Source: CAZZNQ01 sp964655775 (GTDB taxonomy: Bacteria > Planctomycetota > Brocadiia > SM23-32). Taken from it: 23,413 nt of DNA. Shown one piece after another: positions 1-7,501 of the stretch (positions within the stretch are counted from its first letter, which is position 1; each line of letters starts with the position of its first letter). The stretch covers positions 1 to 23,413 of the forward strand of contig CAZZNQ010000063.1 in the NCBI GenBank assembly GCA_964655775.1, given 5' to 3'. The notes beneath the pieces are model-generated. The model saw only the letters and a program-made list of their open reading frames with translations. It ran no database searches and was not told where the DNA came from. A program made the translations under genes and the position numbers.

Positions 1-100
1 CGGCCGCGCTACCCCCGCAATGGGTAGAGCGGGGCGTCTCGCCCCGCTGCGTCGACGGATCAGAACCGGCGAAGACTAATGTTCGCCCACTTAGCCCTGC
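1..100. repeat. Intergenic hairpin repeat, copy 1 (left end cut by window)
   Basis: This stretch matches the one at 21833-21921, including an identical 20-mer, AACCGGCGAAGACTAATGTT (64-83 here), the shared start CGGCCGCGCTACCC, and the shared end CTTAG(C/T)CCTGC. Positions 28-48 form a hairpin with an 8-bp perfect stem, AGCGGGGC/GCCCCGCT, and a GTCTC loop. The first eight bases are the right arm of a second hairpin that is complete only in the other copy. No coding sequence or transposase is visible. It looks like a REP/MITE-like interspersed element, but the family is not one I can name. The right end runs over the stop codon of the neighbouring minus-strand gene. Confidence 0.8.
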
Positions 101-1065
101 TTGAGGCCGCGGATCAGGGCCATGTCTTCATCGTCGAGCGCGGGATAGCTGAAGAGACAGATCCCCTCCGCTCCGGTCTCCAGCACGGCGCGCATCTGCC
201 GCTCCAGGGCCGGGGCGTCCAGCATGGCCTGGCTGCTGCGACGGCAGAGGCCCTCCCAGATGGGCACGTGCCCGGCGGCCAGTGCCAGGTGGCACTGCGT
301 GCGGGTCGCCGCCGCGCGCGTGCTGGGCGTGTAGTTCATGGGGAACAGAAAGTCGACCAGTTTCTCCTCGGCCCAGAGCGGCCAGTCCTGCCCCTGATGA
401 ATGATGCACACGGGCACGTCCGGGAAGACGGCGGCCGACAGCTCGATACCCTCGGAACTGGTCAGTTCGCGCATGCGGCGCACGAAGGCGGTGACGCGAC
501 CGGCACGCCATTCCGACCACGCGGCGTATCCCAGGCTGCCGCGCGGCGCGTCGTCGACGTTCACGCCCAGCTTCTCGGTCTCGGCGCGGCAATAGTCGCA
601 ACGGCAGAGCGAGCCGGTGCGGATGTAGTCCAGGTGCAGGCCGGCCGGGCCGTAGCGCTCGGCGATCTCCTTGTAGAGCGCGAAGACATAGTCCTGCACC
701 CCCGGCCGGCAGGCGCACGCCCAGCCACCCTGGGCGCCCTCCTCAAAGACGGCGGCCGACTCCGGATGTTCGCGCAGCAGGTGTGATTGATCCCCTTCGC
801 GGAACACGCAGAACCACGGGTGGACCTTGATCCCCCGTTCGCCGCACTCCTCGATCAGCACTTCCAGCGGATCCCAGTCGGCGTACTCCGGGTTCACGTC
901 GGCGACGTCGGAGAGGAAGTCGACCGCCCCGGGCGCGTTCTTCACGCAGGGCACAACCAGGTCGAAGCCGACGTCGGCCAGGCCGGCGACGCGTTCTTTG
1001 AGTTCGTCCCGCTCCCCGAAATCCGTGATGCGATGCGACCACACGCCCAGCTTGAAATCCTTCAT
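91..1065 (-). CDS. GHL10/YddW-like family 10 glycosyl-hydrolase-like protein
   Basis: This 324-aa protein reads as a TIM-barrel glycoside-hydrolase-like protein of the GHL10 (DUF187/YddW) type. The visible pattern includes a strand-like GIKVHPWFCVF segment, the family-style GLHLDYIRTG motif near residue 145 whose Asp is the likely functional acid, a CRCDYC cysteine cluster just after it, and LFPMNYTPST near residue 240. There is no signal peptide, so it is predicted to be cytoplasmic, unlike many secreted family members. The start is ATG with GGAGG seven bases upstream. It is the last gene of a minus-strand run, 34 bp after the amidohydrolase gene. Its final residues (KQG, then TAA) lie inside an interspersed repeat. 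The role is probably hydrolysis or binding of a carbohydrate; the substrate is unknown. Family assignment is fairly sure, activity is not. Confidence 0.8.
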   Translation of the reverse strand: MKDFKLGVWSHRITDFGERDELKERVAGLADVGFDLVVPCVKNAPGAVDFLSDVADVNPEYADWDPLEVLIEECGERGIKVHPWFCVFREGDQSHLLREHPESAAVFEEGAQGGWACACRPGVQDYVFALYKEIAERYGPAGLHLDYIRTGSLCRCDYCRAETEKLGVNVDDAPRGSLGYAAWSEWRAGRVTAFVRRMRELTSSEGIELSAAVFPDVPVCIIHQGQDWPLWAEEKLVDFLFPMNYTPSTRAAATRTQCHLALAAGHVPIWEGLCRRSSQAMLDAPALERQMRAVLETGAEGICLFSYPALDDEDMALIRGLKQG

Positions 1066-1099
1066 TCGTCCGCCTCCATTTCGTTCCGGTGATGCGTCC

Positions 1100-1978
1100 T
1101 CAGTCCCGCGGCGGCACGAGGCGCATTGCGTTGCCGCCCATGATGTTCCGCTCGATATCCGGGGGCAGGTCGCAGCCTTTCACGAACCTCTGCATCCGGT
1201 CGTCGTAGGCGTCCCGCGCGAAAAGGCAGCGGCCGGAGTATTCGAGCAGGAACTCCCTGCCCGCTTCCGGGCTGCGGGAGAGGGCGTTCAGAGCGCTTCC
1301 GGCCGAGAGGTCGCAGTGCAGGTTCGGATACCTGTCCATGAACTTCCAGATCCGTCCGCCCGCCACCACGCGTCCCTTGGGGTAGGCGTCGGGGGACTCG
1401 TCGGCGTCGCCCGAGATCTCGCGCCAGAAGCCCGGCCCGTGGCCGATCATCACCGTGTCCGGACAGAGCTCAAGCGAACAGGCCAGGTTCTCCCAGTCGC
1501 AGCAGTACCAGTAGCCGGGATCGGCCGACGGGTCGTGTCGCGGCAGCGGCACGTCGACGTGGAAGATGACGGGCAGCCCCTCCTCGCCGCAGTATTGCAG
1601 CATCTCCAGCAGGTAGGGATTGTCCAGCATCACCTGGCACTTTAGCTCGCCCATCCCGCGCACGCCGCAACGCTCGACGGCGCCCCGCAGTCGGTCCAGC
1701 GCCCCCGGCTCCCTGGGGTCGGGTGCGTAGAACGGCACAAACCGGTCGGGATACTTCTGCGCCGCCTCCACGGTATCGGACACCGGAATGCAGTCGCGCC
1801 CCGGCCAGAAGGTGCGCAACGACCCCGGGCTGATCTCATGCAACGGCGCCTCCCACGTGAGCAGCCACGTGACGTCGATGCCGTGCCGGTCCATGTTCTC
1901 CACGATCCGTTCGGCGCTGTAGCCGTACCAGTTCACGTGGTTGTGGGCGTCCACCACGGGCGACTGCGTCTGGTCCAT
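1100..1978 (-). CDS. Amidohydrolase 2 family metal-dependent hydrolase
   Basis: This 292-aa protein belongs to the amidohydrolase-2 superfamily (PF04909), TIM-barrel hydrolases and decarboxylases that use a divalent metal. Visible motifs are VVDAHNH near the N-terminus (residues 8-14, metal ligands in the family), GMGELK in mid-protein, VIFHVDVPLP (histidine ligand), MIGHGPGFW (second histidine), and an aspartate in ARDAYDD near residue 255. The usual C-terminal signature appears as IMGGNAMRLV. The length is normal for the family. The ATG start is preceded by GGAAGG. It lies 15 bp behind the large CBM9-containing gene and 34 bp before the GHL10-like gene, so co-transcription is likely. It has no signal peptide. 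In this context it may act on a lactone or carboxylate product of sugar breakdown, which is inference only. Confidence 0.85.
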   Translation of the reverse strand: MDQTQSPVVDAHNHVNWYGYSAERIVENMDRHGIDVTWLLTWEAPLHEISPGSLRTFWPGRDCIPVSDTVEAAQKYPDRFVPFYAPDPREPGALDRLRGAVERCGVRGMGELKCQVMLDNPYLLEMLQYCGEEGLPVIFHVDVPLPRHDPSADPGYWYCCDWENLACSLELCPDTVMIGHGPGFWREISGDADESPDAYPKGRVVAGGRIWKFMDRYPNLHCDLSAGSALNALSRSPEAGREFLLEYSGRCLFARDAYDDRMQRFVKGCDLPPDIERNIMGGNAMRLVPPRD

Positions 1979-1993
1979 CGGATCTGCCTTCCA

Positions 1994-4774
1994 CTATTCA
2001 AAGAGGAGTTGGCCGCACGTGCGGGCGTCGCTCCAGTAGGCGAACGTCGGGCTGTTCGGGATGATCATAGCCGCCTTGCGCGCCCAGCGGTCATTGTTCA
2101 GGTGCGGGGTGTTGTCGTCCTCGCTGATCTGGACAACCCATCCGATGGTCGAGCCGGATTTCAGGTCCAGTTCCGCCATGTCCAGCGACCCCTCCGCGAC
2201 GTAGCCGGTGGAGGTGGGCCGCGAAGTGCAGGTGAAGCCCCGCGGGCCCTCGGCGGTCGCTTCGGCGCCGTCTACGGGCACGGGGACCACGAAGTGCATC
2301 TCGTAGTTGAGGCTCTGGGGCAGCCACTGCCGGTATCGCTCCGGGGAGAGGTAGAGGCCGAGCTGGTCCTTCCCGGTCAGGAGCTGGTCGCGCACCTCGA
2401 TGCCGAAGTAGAGCTTCGTGCCGTCGTGAGCCAGCCGCACGCGGGCCGACAGGTCGTCAGGGCCGTGCCACGAGCCGGGGAAGTAAAGGTGCGTGGCGAT
2501 GTTCGCGTCCTCGGCGGTGATGTCGGTCGCCTCGGACGGCCAGCGGTCCAGGTTGGCATTCATCGGTGGCGCGCTGTCGATGCGCGGCACCCGCGTCTGC
2601 GGTGGCGCGAGGACGCGCTTGCGCAGCGCGAGTTCGGTGGTCAGGCCGTGGCCGAACGTCTTGTCTGTCCGGAAGTAGTCGCCGGTGTCGCGCAACTCCA
2701 AAGCGCGCCGGAGGTGGGCGTCGTACTGCTCGGGCGTGGCCTCGGGATCGAGGTTGCCCACCTCCTGCAGCAGGTCGTCGTATTCCGTGAGCCGTCCTTC
2801 GATCCACTCGACGTAAGCGGCGGACGCCTTGCCCTGTGCAGATACCGCCTGCGTGCCGGGCGCCTGGAGCGCTTTGAGAGCGAACGGATCCAGCGAGACG
2901 GCCCGTTCACTGTCGCCGATGGTGACGGTGACTTCCGCCTCGAACGGGGTCGCGTTCAGGACCGAGGCGTAAGTGTTGCCCCGCCACGTGGCCGCGCGCA
3001 CCTGCACCGGCGAATCGCCCTGCATTTCAACGTCGGCCAACTCGACCGGCGGGAGGGAGCGCATCTCCTCCGAGAACCGGCGTATGGCCGCCTCATGCCC
3101 GCCGCCCTTGCGGTTCCAGGCGCCGGCCAGGATCATGTTCCGGTCGCGATGCATCATCGCGTGCCCCCAACCGGCCAGCGCGCACGGTGGCGCCGGACAG
3201 AAGTCGGGCGCCACCCACTCCTTCAGGTACCAGAAACTCTGCGGGTCGGGGTAGAGCCCCAGCCACGCCTCGAAGAACGTGTTCCAGATCAACGCCGCGC
3301 GCGTGTCGATCAGGTCGGACCGCGGCTGCGAAACGTCCAGGTCGTAGTAATACATCGAGCGTGGGTTCTGGGAATAGCTGTCGAAGATGGCGTGATCGTC
3401 GGTCTGGTAGTTCAGCACCGTCGTGAGCCCCTCCACGGCGTTGAGCTCCTCAGGATCACGGTCCCACCCTTTCCAGAGCGCCAGGATTTCTTCGGCCAGG
3501 TGCTGGGGCCACCGTTTGTCGCTCTCCTGCCAGCGTTCGACGACCTCGCTCGCGTTCGGGAAGTACTGCGCGTGGATCGATCGACCGCCCAGCAGATGCA
3601 TCACCTTCACGTCCGGTTCGATGTCGTGAATGAAGTCCACGAAGTTCTGCAGACTGCCGAAGCAGGTGCGGAACACGTCCAGCGCGCCCTGGCCATAGCT
3701 GGGCGAGAGGTCCTGCGTGTCCATGCCGATGGCGTAGAGGGAGGGGTGGTGGCCGTAGCGCTCGAAGAACTGGCGGAAGCCGGTCTTGAGCGCCCGGGTA
3801 TATTCCTCTTTCCTGTCTTCCGAATACGGTTCCCCGCCGATGTTGAACCGGTAGCCGTTGTTGAATATCGGTATGAACTTAATGCCGTGCCGGTCGCAGG
3901 CGTCCAGCATCGGCTCCAGGTCTTCCTTGGCGGGATCGTTGCCCCCGTCCCACGCCGGAATGATGCAGCGGAAACCCCAGCCGTTATTGGAGACGATCGG
4001 CCAACTCACGACGTTGTGGCCGAGATACGCGTGGTACTCGGCGATGTGATCGAACGCCGTCATCCGATCCGCCAGGCCGAAGATGCCGCGCCGGGGCACG
4101 AGGGACCAGTTATAGATCTCGCCCATGATGCGGGGGTTCTCCGGATCCGGATCGTCGATCTCGATGGGCGGCAGCTTGCCACCATCGACGGCGAAGACCC
4201 AGATCCGGCTACAGGCGGCGGGCGCGCCGCTGCGGGCCCAGTTGGCCACCATTGCGACCGGCCATTCGTCGTCCGGCCAGAAGAACGCCGTGTGGTACTG
4301 CATCTTGTTGGTGAGCGGGAATGGGTTATTGCAGTAGACGCCCGTCTCCAGCGACCAGTCGATGTTGCTGCGGCCGCTGAGGCGCGACTCGTGCGTCAGA
4401 AAGCAGATCTCGCGCTTGGCGTCGTCGGGGTATTCGAACACGAGCACGTGCGGTTTGTCGCGCTGGTCGCGCCGCCACCGGTAGGCGAAAAAAGCATGCC
4501 GGTAGCTGGGTGTGACGCGGTACCTGCCGGCCGGGCCGTCCACGACCCGGAAGACCCCGTAGTCGATGGAATCGTGCGGGTCGCGCGGGTTCGTGCAGTC
4601 GATGAAATCCACCAGGCGCAGGTTTAGGTCCAGCCCCAGATCCACCGGGACTTCCGGTGCCGAGGCCACGGCCCTGCGCACCTGGGCGTCCGTCATGCTC
4701 ACGGGCGCCTCGGCCGCGTATGCCTGCGAACACACCAAGCCGACCAATAACCCAATCAAGATCAACCGTTCCAT
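1994..4774 (-). CDS. Secreted TIM-barrel-like protein with C-terminal CBM9-like domain
   Basis: This 926-aa exported protein starts with a Sec signal peptide: Met-Glu-Arg, a hydrophobic run, then a signal peptidase I site after AYA (residue 20). The chosen ATG at 4774 has a strong GGAGGGG Shine-Dalgarno 6 bp upstream; the frame stays open further upstream, but that part would bury the signal peptide. The centre (about residues 230-560) reads as a TIM barrel of glycoside-hydrolase type, with HNVVSWPIVSNNGWGF, a GIKFIPIFNNG strand and a YAIGMDTQDL strand. The last 190 or so residues, beginning near MNANLDRWP, resemble CBM9/DOMON-type carbohydrate-binding domains (HDGTKLYFGIEVRDQ). I cannot assign a GH family or catalytic pair. 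It is the only exported product of the LacI locus and probably meets the polymer or glycan outside the cytoplasm. Confidence 0.8.
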   Translation of the reverse strand: MERLILIGLLVGLVCSQAYAAEAPVSMTDAQVRRAVASAPEVPVDLGLDLNLRLVDFIDCTNPRDPHDSIDYGVFRVVDGPAGRYRVTPSYRHAFFAYRWRRDQRDKPHVLVFEYPDDAKREICFLTHESRLSGRSNIDWSLETGVYCNNPFPLTNKMQYHTAFFWPDDEWPVAMVANWARSGAPAACSRIWVFAVDGGKLPPIEIDDPDPENPRIMGEIYNWSLVPRRGIFGLADRMTAFDHIAEYHAYLGHNVVSWPIVSNNGWGFRCIIPAWDGGNDPAKEDLEPMLDACDRHGIKFIPIFNNGYRFNIGGEPYSEDRKEEYTRALKTGFRQFFERYGHHPSLYAIGMDTQDLSPSYGQGALDVFRTCFGSLQNFVDFIHDIEPDVKVMHLLGGRSIHAQYFPNASEVVERWQESDKRWPQHLAEEILALWKGWDRDPEELNAVEGLTTVLNYQTDDHAIFDSYSQNPRSMYYYDLDVSQPRSDLIDTRAALIWNTFFEAWLGLYPDPQSFWYLKEWVAPDFCPAPPCALAGWGHAMMHRDRNMILAGAWNRKGGGHEAAIRRFSEEMRSLPPVELADVEMQGDSPVQVRAATWRGNTYASVLNATPFEAEVTVTIGDSERAVSLDPFALKALQAPGTQAVSAQGKASAAYVEWIEGRLTEYDDLLQEVGNLDPEATPEQYDAHLRRALELRDTGDYFRTDKTFGHGLTTELALRKRVLAPPQTRVPRIDSAPPMNANLDRWPSEATDITAEDANIATHLYFPGSWHGPDDLSARVRLAHDGTKLYFGIEVRDQLLTGKDQLGLYLSPERYRQWLPQSLNYEMHFVVPVPVDGAEATAEGPRGFTCTSRPTSTGYVAEGSLDMAELDLKSGSTIGWVVQISEDDNTPHLNNDRWARKAAMIIPNSPTFAYWSDARTCGQLLFE

Positions 4775-4835
4775 CGGACTCCCCTCCATGCGGGACGACG
4801 GTTTCCGTGCCGGATTCTGCCAATCAGCGCCATGC

Positions 4836-4864
4836 ATGGTAGAGCGGCGACGGCCCGGGTGCAA
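4836..4864 (-). promoter_or_regulatory. Possible internal promoter for the secreted CBM9 protein
   Basis: On the minus strand, TTGCAC (4859-4864) and TACCAT (4836-4841) are 17 bp apart in the 154-bp gap between the aminotransferase and the secreted protein. The matches to the sigma-70 consensus are only moderate (3/6 and 4/6). A 10-bp palindrome, CCATGCATGG (4830-4839), overlaps the -10. It could provide extra transcription of the last three genes; read-through from the LacI promoter is the alternative. Confidence 0.3.
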
Positions 4865-4907
4865 CGTCATTTCGCGGAGGGCCTGTGGACCGGGAGGTGC
4901 CCGAGCC

Positions 4908-4923
4908 GGCTGTTGCCACAGCC
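4908..4923 (-). other. Small hairpin just after the aminotransferase stop
   Basis: A perfect 6-bp stem, GGCTGT/ACAGCC, with a 4-nt loop lies five bases past the stop codon on the transcribed strand. No U-run follows, so it is not a canonical intrinsic terminator. It might be an attenuator or an mRNA 3'-end stabiliser. Confidence 0.35.
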
Positions 4924-4928
4924 CGTGT

Positions 4929-6257
4929 TCATCCGTCGGCTTCCTCCGTGGGGGGTATCTCGTCCACGTGCTCGGCCACCTTGCGGTAGGCGGCGGCATA
5001 CTGCTCGACGATCTCCGGGCGGTCGTGTTTGAACCACGGGATGCCGTAGGCGATCTCGGCCACATTCTCGGACACCGGCAGCGTGCCCGGGCCCTGGCGC
5101 ACGTCGCGCTGGCCGAAGGAGATCATCGTCGGCTCGCCCATGCGGAATAGGTCCAGCGTGTGGAACACCGGGTGCAGATGGAGTGCCCGGTTGCTGCCGG
5201 GGTAGCACATCGTGGCCCCCTCGGCGCGGACGGCCTCGCAGAACCTCTCGCACGGCAGGCCCCCGAGTTCCTCGCCGCGGTAGAGGCCGCGCGGGAAGTA
5301 CCATCCGCCCATCGTCGAGCCGGAATCCTTTGGCGGCCGGTGAGCCTTGATGCCCGGTGCGCCTTCCAGCAGGTCCCAGAAACGGTTCATGGCCGCCTGG
5401 ATCTCGGCGATGCGCTCTTCGTAGTACTTGAGCTGCACGCGGCCCATCGCGGAGCACATCTGGTTCATGCGGTGCTTGAAGCCGCCCACCGGCGCCCCGG
5501 CGTACTGCTTGAGGCCCTCGTCGGTCACCTGGGCGTCCGTCGGGTTCCAGCGCGACGGCTTTCCGGTGCGCTCGTAGTGCCCATAGGCGATGCAGCGTTC
5601 GTAGATCTGGCGATCGTCGGTCACCATGATGCCCGCCTCGCCGACGGCGAAGCTCTTGCCGCTCATCATGCTCATGGCGGCGACATCGCCGAACGTGCCC
5701 ACCTTCCGGCCCTTGTAGAGTCCGCCCTGGGCGTGCGAACAGTCCTCCAGCGTCTTCACGCCGTGCTTGCGGGCGATGGCCATGATGCGGTCCATGTCGC
5801 ACGGATAGCCGGTCTGGTGCACCACCACGATCACCTTCGTCCGCGGGCCGATGCGGTGCTCTACGTCGTCCGCGTCGATGCAAAGCGTGTCCGGATGGAT
5901 GTCCGCGAAGTTCACGGCCGCGCCCAGCGAGAGGGCCGGTACGGCGGCCGCCCAGTAGGTGGCGCTGGGGGCGATGATCTCGTCGCCCGCTCCGACGCCG
6001 CACGCCCACATGGACGCGCGCAGGCTCTCGGTGCCGTTCGGGTAACCGAGCGCGAACTCCGTGTCCATCCACGCCGCGAATTCGTGCTCGAACTGCCTGG
6101 TCACGTCCGTGCCGCTCATGGCGCGACGGCGCAGGACTTCCAGCACGGCCTGCTCGTCCTCTTCGGTCACAATCGGCCAGGTGAAGATGTCCCCGGGGTC
6201 CCCGGTTACGGTCTGCGGTCCGCCACATATCGCCAGTTCACTGCTCTGTGTCGTCAC
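4929..6257 (-). CDS. DegT/DnrJ/EryC1/StrS-type PLP aminotransferase
   Basis: This 442-aa protein is a fold-type I PLP enzyme of the DegT/DnrJ/EryC1/StrS family, which transaminates keto sugars. Visible motifs are YPNGTESLRA (PLP phosphate region, residues 72-81), IIAPSATYWA (94-103), VVVHQTGYPCDMD (144-156), EDCSHAQGG (171-179, with Asp172 for the PLP pyridine nitrogen) and MMSGKSFAVGEAG with Lys201 as the internal aldimine lysine. All key residues are present. In the typical family the histidine motif is EDAAQAHG; here it is EDCSHAQG. The start is GTG at 6257 with AGGAG 8 bp upstream; a nearby ATG is out of frame. It follows the LacI gene by 29 bp. The catabolic setting, with no nucleotide-sugar genes, hints at amino-sugar or amino-cyclitol use instead of antigen synthesis, but this is inference. 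Confidence 0.88.
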   Translation of the reverse strand: MTTQSSELAICGGPQTVTGDPGDIFTWPIVTEEDEQAVLEVLRRRAMSGTDVTRQFEHEFAAWMDTEFALGYPNGTESLRASMWACGVGAGDEIIAPSATYWAAAVPALSLGAAVNFADIHPDTLCIDADDVEHRIGPRTKVIVVVHQTGYPCDMDRIMAIARKHGVKTLEDCSHAQGGLYKGRKVGTFGDVAAMSMMSGKSFAVGEAGIMVTDDRQIYERCIAYGHYERTGKPSRWNPTDAQVTDEGLKQYAGAPVGGFKHRMNQMCSAMGRVQLKYYEERIAEIQAAMNRFWDLLEGAPGIKAHRPPKDSGSTMGGWYFPRGLYRGEELGGLPCERFCEAVRAEGATMCYPGSNRALHLHPVFHTLDLFRMGEPTMISFGQRDVRQGPGTLPVSENVAEIAYGIPWFKHDRPEIVEQYAAAYRKVAEHVDEIPPTEEADG

Positions 6258-6286
6258 GGCATCAGCTCCTGCTTGCGGTTCATGCG

Positions 6287-7336
6287 CTACCCTGTTCCCG
6301 GCGCCGGCCCCAGGCTCTCGCCGCGGACCAGCTCCGGCTTGAGACTATGAACGGCCTCCGCCTCCGCGGCGGAGAGTATCTCGCACACCCTTTCTGCCAT
6401 CGCGGCCACCGGTACTCGCAGGGTCGTTAAGGGGGGCGTCAGCGCGTCGGCGAACGGCATTCCGTCGAATCCGGTTACGCTCAGGTCCCGGGGGACGCGG
6501 ATGCCGCGCCGCGCGAACTCGCCCATGGCGAAGGCGGCGTCCTCGTCGTCGTAGAAACAGGCCGCCGTCACGCCGTGCGACTCGACGGCCCGTGCCACGC
6601 CGCCCGCCATCGCGCGTCCTGGGTGAGCCGATCCGCCTCTTCCCCGGCCCGTGCGCACGACGGAGAGCCCGACCTGCTCAAAGGCCCGCTCGCGCACGTC
6701 CTTCCGTTTGCTGGACGCATCCGCACCCGGCAGTGCGACGCGGGAGTGGCCGAGGCGCTTCATCAGGCGTCCCAGGCGGCGGAAGCCGGTCATTCTGTCG
6801 ACGCCCACCAAGTGGTAGCCCTGCTCGACGAGCCGATCCGTCGGGCCCTCGTAGTCGAAGTAGTAGTTGTAGATGACCACGCGGGCGCGGCTGAGGTACG
6901 AATAGAGGGCCGGCTTCGGGCGATCGAGGCCGAGCGGGCGGTTGAGCAGCCAGACAATCTGGGAGACGCCGCGCGCCAGCAGCTCGCGCACGCCGGCCTC
7001 CAGTTCCGTGGGAGGAACCACCATGATCTCCAGCCGCTGCGGCGATTCTGTGAACGAGTCCACGATCAGGTTGAACGCCTCAGTCACGTGGCTGTAGAGA
7101 TGGCCGCAGTGGAGCACGCCGACCACGTTGTGCGGCAGCGAACGCAGGTCGCGCGCGCGGCGCGACGGCACGTATCCGCGCTCGTCCAAATGGGTGCGGA
7201 CGCGCTCGACCGTGGCCTGCGAGATGCCTCGCTCGCGGGCCTTCCCGTTCACGACGGAGGAAACCGTGTAGCGGCTCACGCCGAGCTCCTCGGCGATCCG
7301 GGCCATGGTAAGGCGTTTTCGCGGGCTATTCGGCAT
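6287..7336 (-). CDS. LacI-family transcriptional repressor
   Basis: This 349-aa regulator has a LacI-type helix-turn-helix at the N-terminus (TMARIAEELGVSRYTVSSVV, about residues 10-29, followed by the hinge region GYVPSRRARDL). A periplasmic-binding-protein-like sensor domain follows, with the family's VTGFDGMPFADALTPPLTTL signature near residue 300. The length is normal. I place the start at the ATG at 7336 behind GGGAG; an upstream in-frame start at 7360 would lie inside the operator and at or before the predicted transcription start. A strong promoter overlaid by three ACACGT repeats lies immediately upstream, so it very likely represses its own gene and those behind it. The ligand is unknown. 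The downstream genes are co-oriented and close. Confidence 0.92.
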   Translation of the reverse strand: MPNSPRKRLTMARIAEELGVSRYTVSSVVNGKARERGISQATVERVRTHLDERGYVPSRRARDLRSLPHNVVGVLHCGHLYSHVTEAFNLIVDSFTESPQRLEIMVVPPTELEAGVRELLARGVSQIVWLLNRPLGLDRPKPALYSYLSRARVVIYNYYFDYEGPTDRLVEQGYHLVGVDRMTGFRRLGRLMKRLGHSRVALPGADASSKRKDVRERAFEQVGLSVVRTGRGRGGSAHPGRAMAGGVARAVESHGVTAACFYDDEDAAFAMGEFARRGIRVPRDLSVTGFDGMPFADALTPPLTTLRVPVAAMAERVCEILSAAEAEAVHSLKPELVRGESLGPAPGTG

Positions 7337-7352
7337 CGGCAGGCTCCCAGCT

Positions 7353-7391
7353 CCTAACACGTGTAATGCTACACGTGTTAGGTTAACGTGT
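7353..7391. promoter_or_regulatory. Probable LacI operator array (three ACACGT repeats)
   Basis: CCTAACACGTGT (7353-7364) and ACACGTGTTAGG (7371-7382) form a perfect 12-bp inverted repeat with a 6-bp spacer. Each arm contains the palindrome ACACGTGT with a central CG, as is typical of LacI-family operators. A third, imperfect copy (ACACGTTA on the minus strand) lies in the -35 region. The CG centres are about 13 and 14 bp apart. The array covers the -35, spacer, -10 and predicted transcription start of the repressor gene. Confidence 0.8.
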
Positions 7392-7394
7392 CAA
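7366..7394 (-). promoter_or_regulatory. Sigma-70 promoter of the LacI-family gene
   Basis: On the minus strand, TTGACA (7389-7394, perfect -35) is followed after 17 bp by TAGCAT (7366-7371, 4/6 of the -10 consensus). Transcription would start near 7359, giving a leader of roughly 23 nt before the ATG. The elements are interleaved with the operator repeats, so a bound repressor would block RNA polymerase directly. Confidence 0.75.
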
Positions 7395-7486
7395 GAGGCA
7401 TTCTGCGGAATGCAAGGGATGCTGGCGGATGCGGCGGCAGGTCCTATGCTCTGCCTGGGAATTCGGTCGCTCGGATTCAGGACCGA

Positions 7487-7500
7487 CTTCCCGAAGGAAG
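7487..7500 (-). terminator. UUCG-type hairpin after the FAD oxidoreductase gene
   Basis: On the transcribed strand, CTTCC-TTCG-GGAAG lies two bases past the TAG stop. It is a 5-bp stem closed by a C(UUCG)G tetraloop, an unusually stable loop often seen in bacterial terminators. There is no U-run downstream, so termination is unproven; it may instead protect the mRNA end. A second inverted repeat (GCATTC/GAATGC, 7397-7412) lies further downstream. Confidence 0.4.
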
Positions 7501-7501
7501 C

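Noticed and set aside
1838..4627. A 929-codon open frame on the plus strand
   Set aside because: It lies antisense to the secreted CBM9 protein, is rich in Arg, Val and Gly as antisense GC-rich frames are, has no recognisable domain, and the minus-strand gene has a signal peptide and a strong Shine-Dalgarno.
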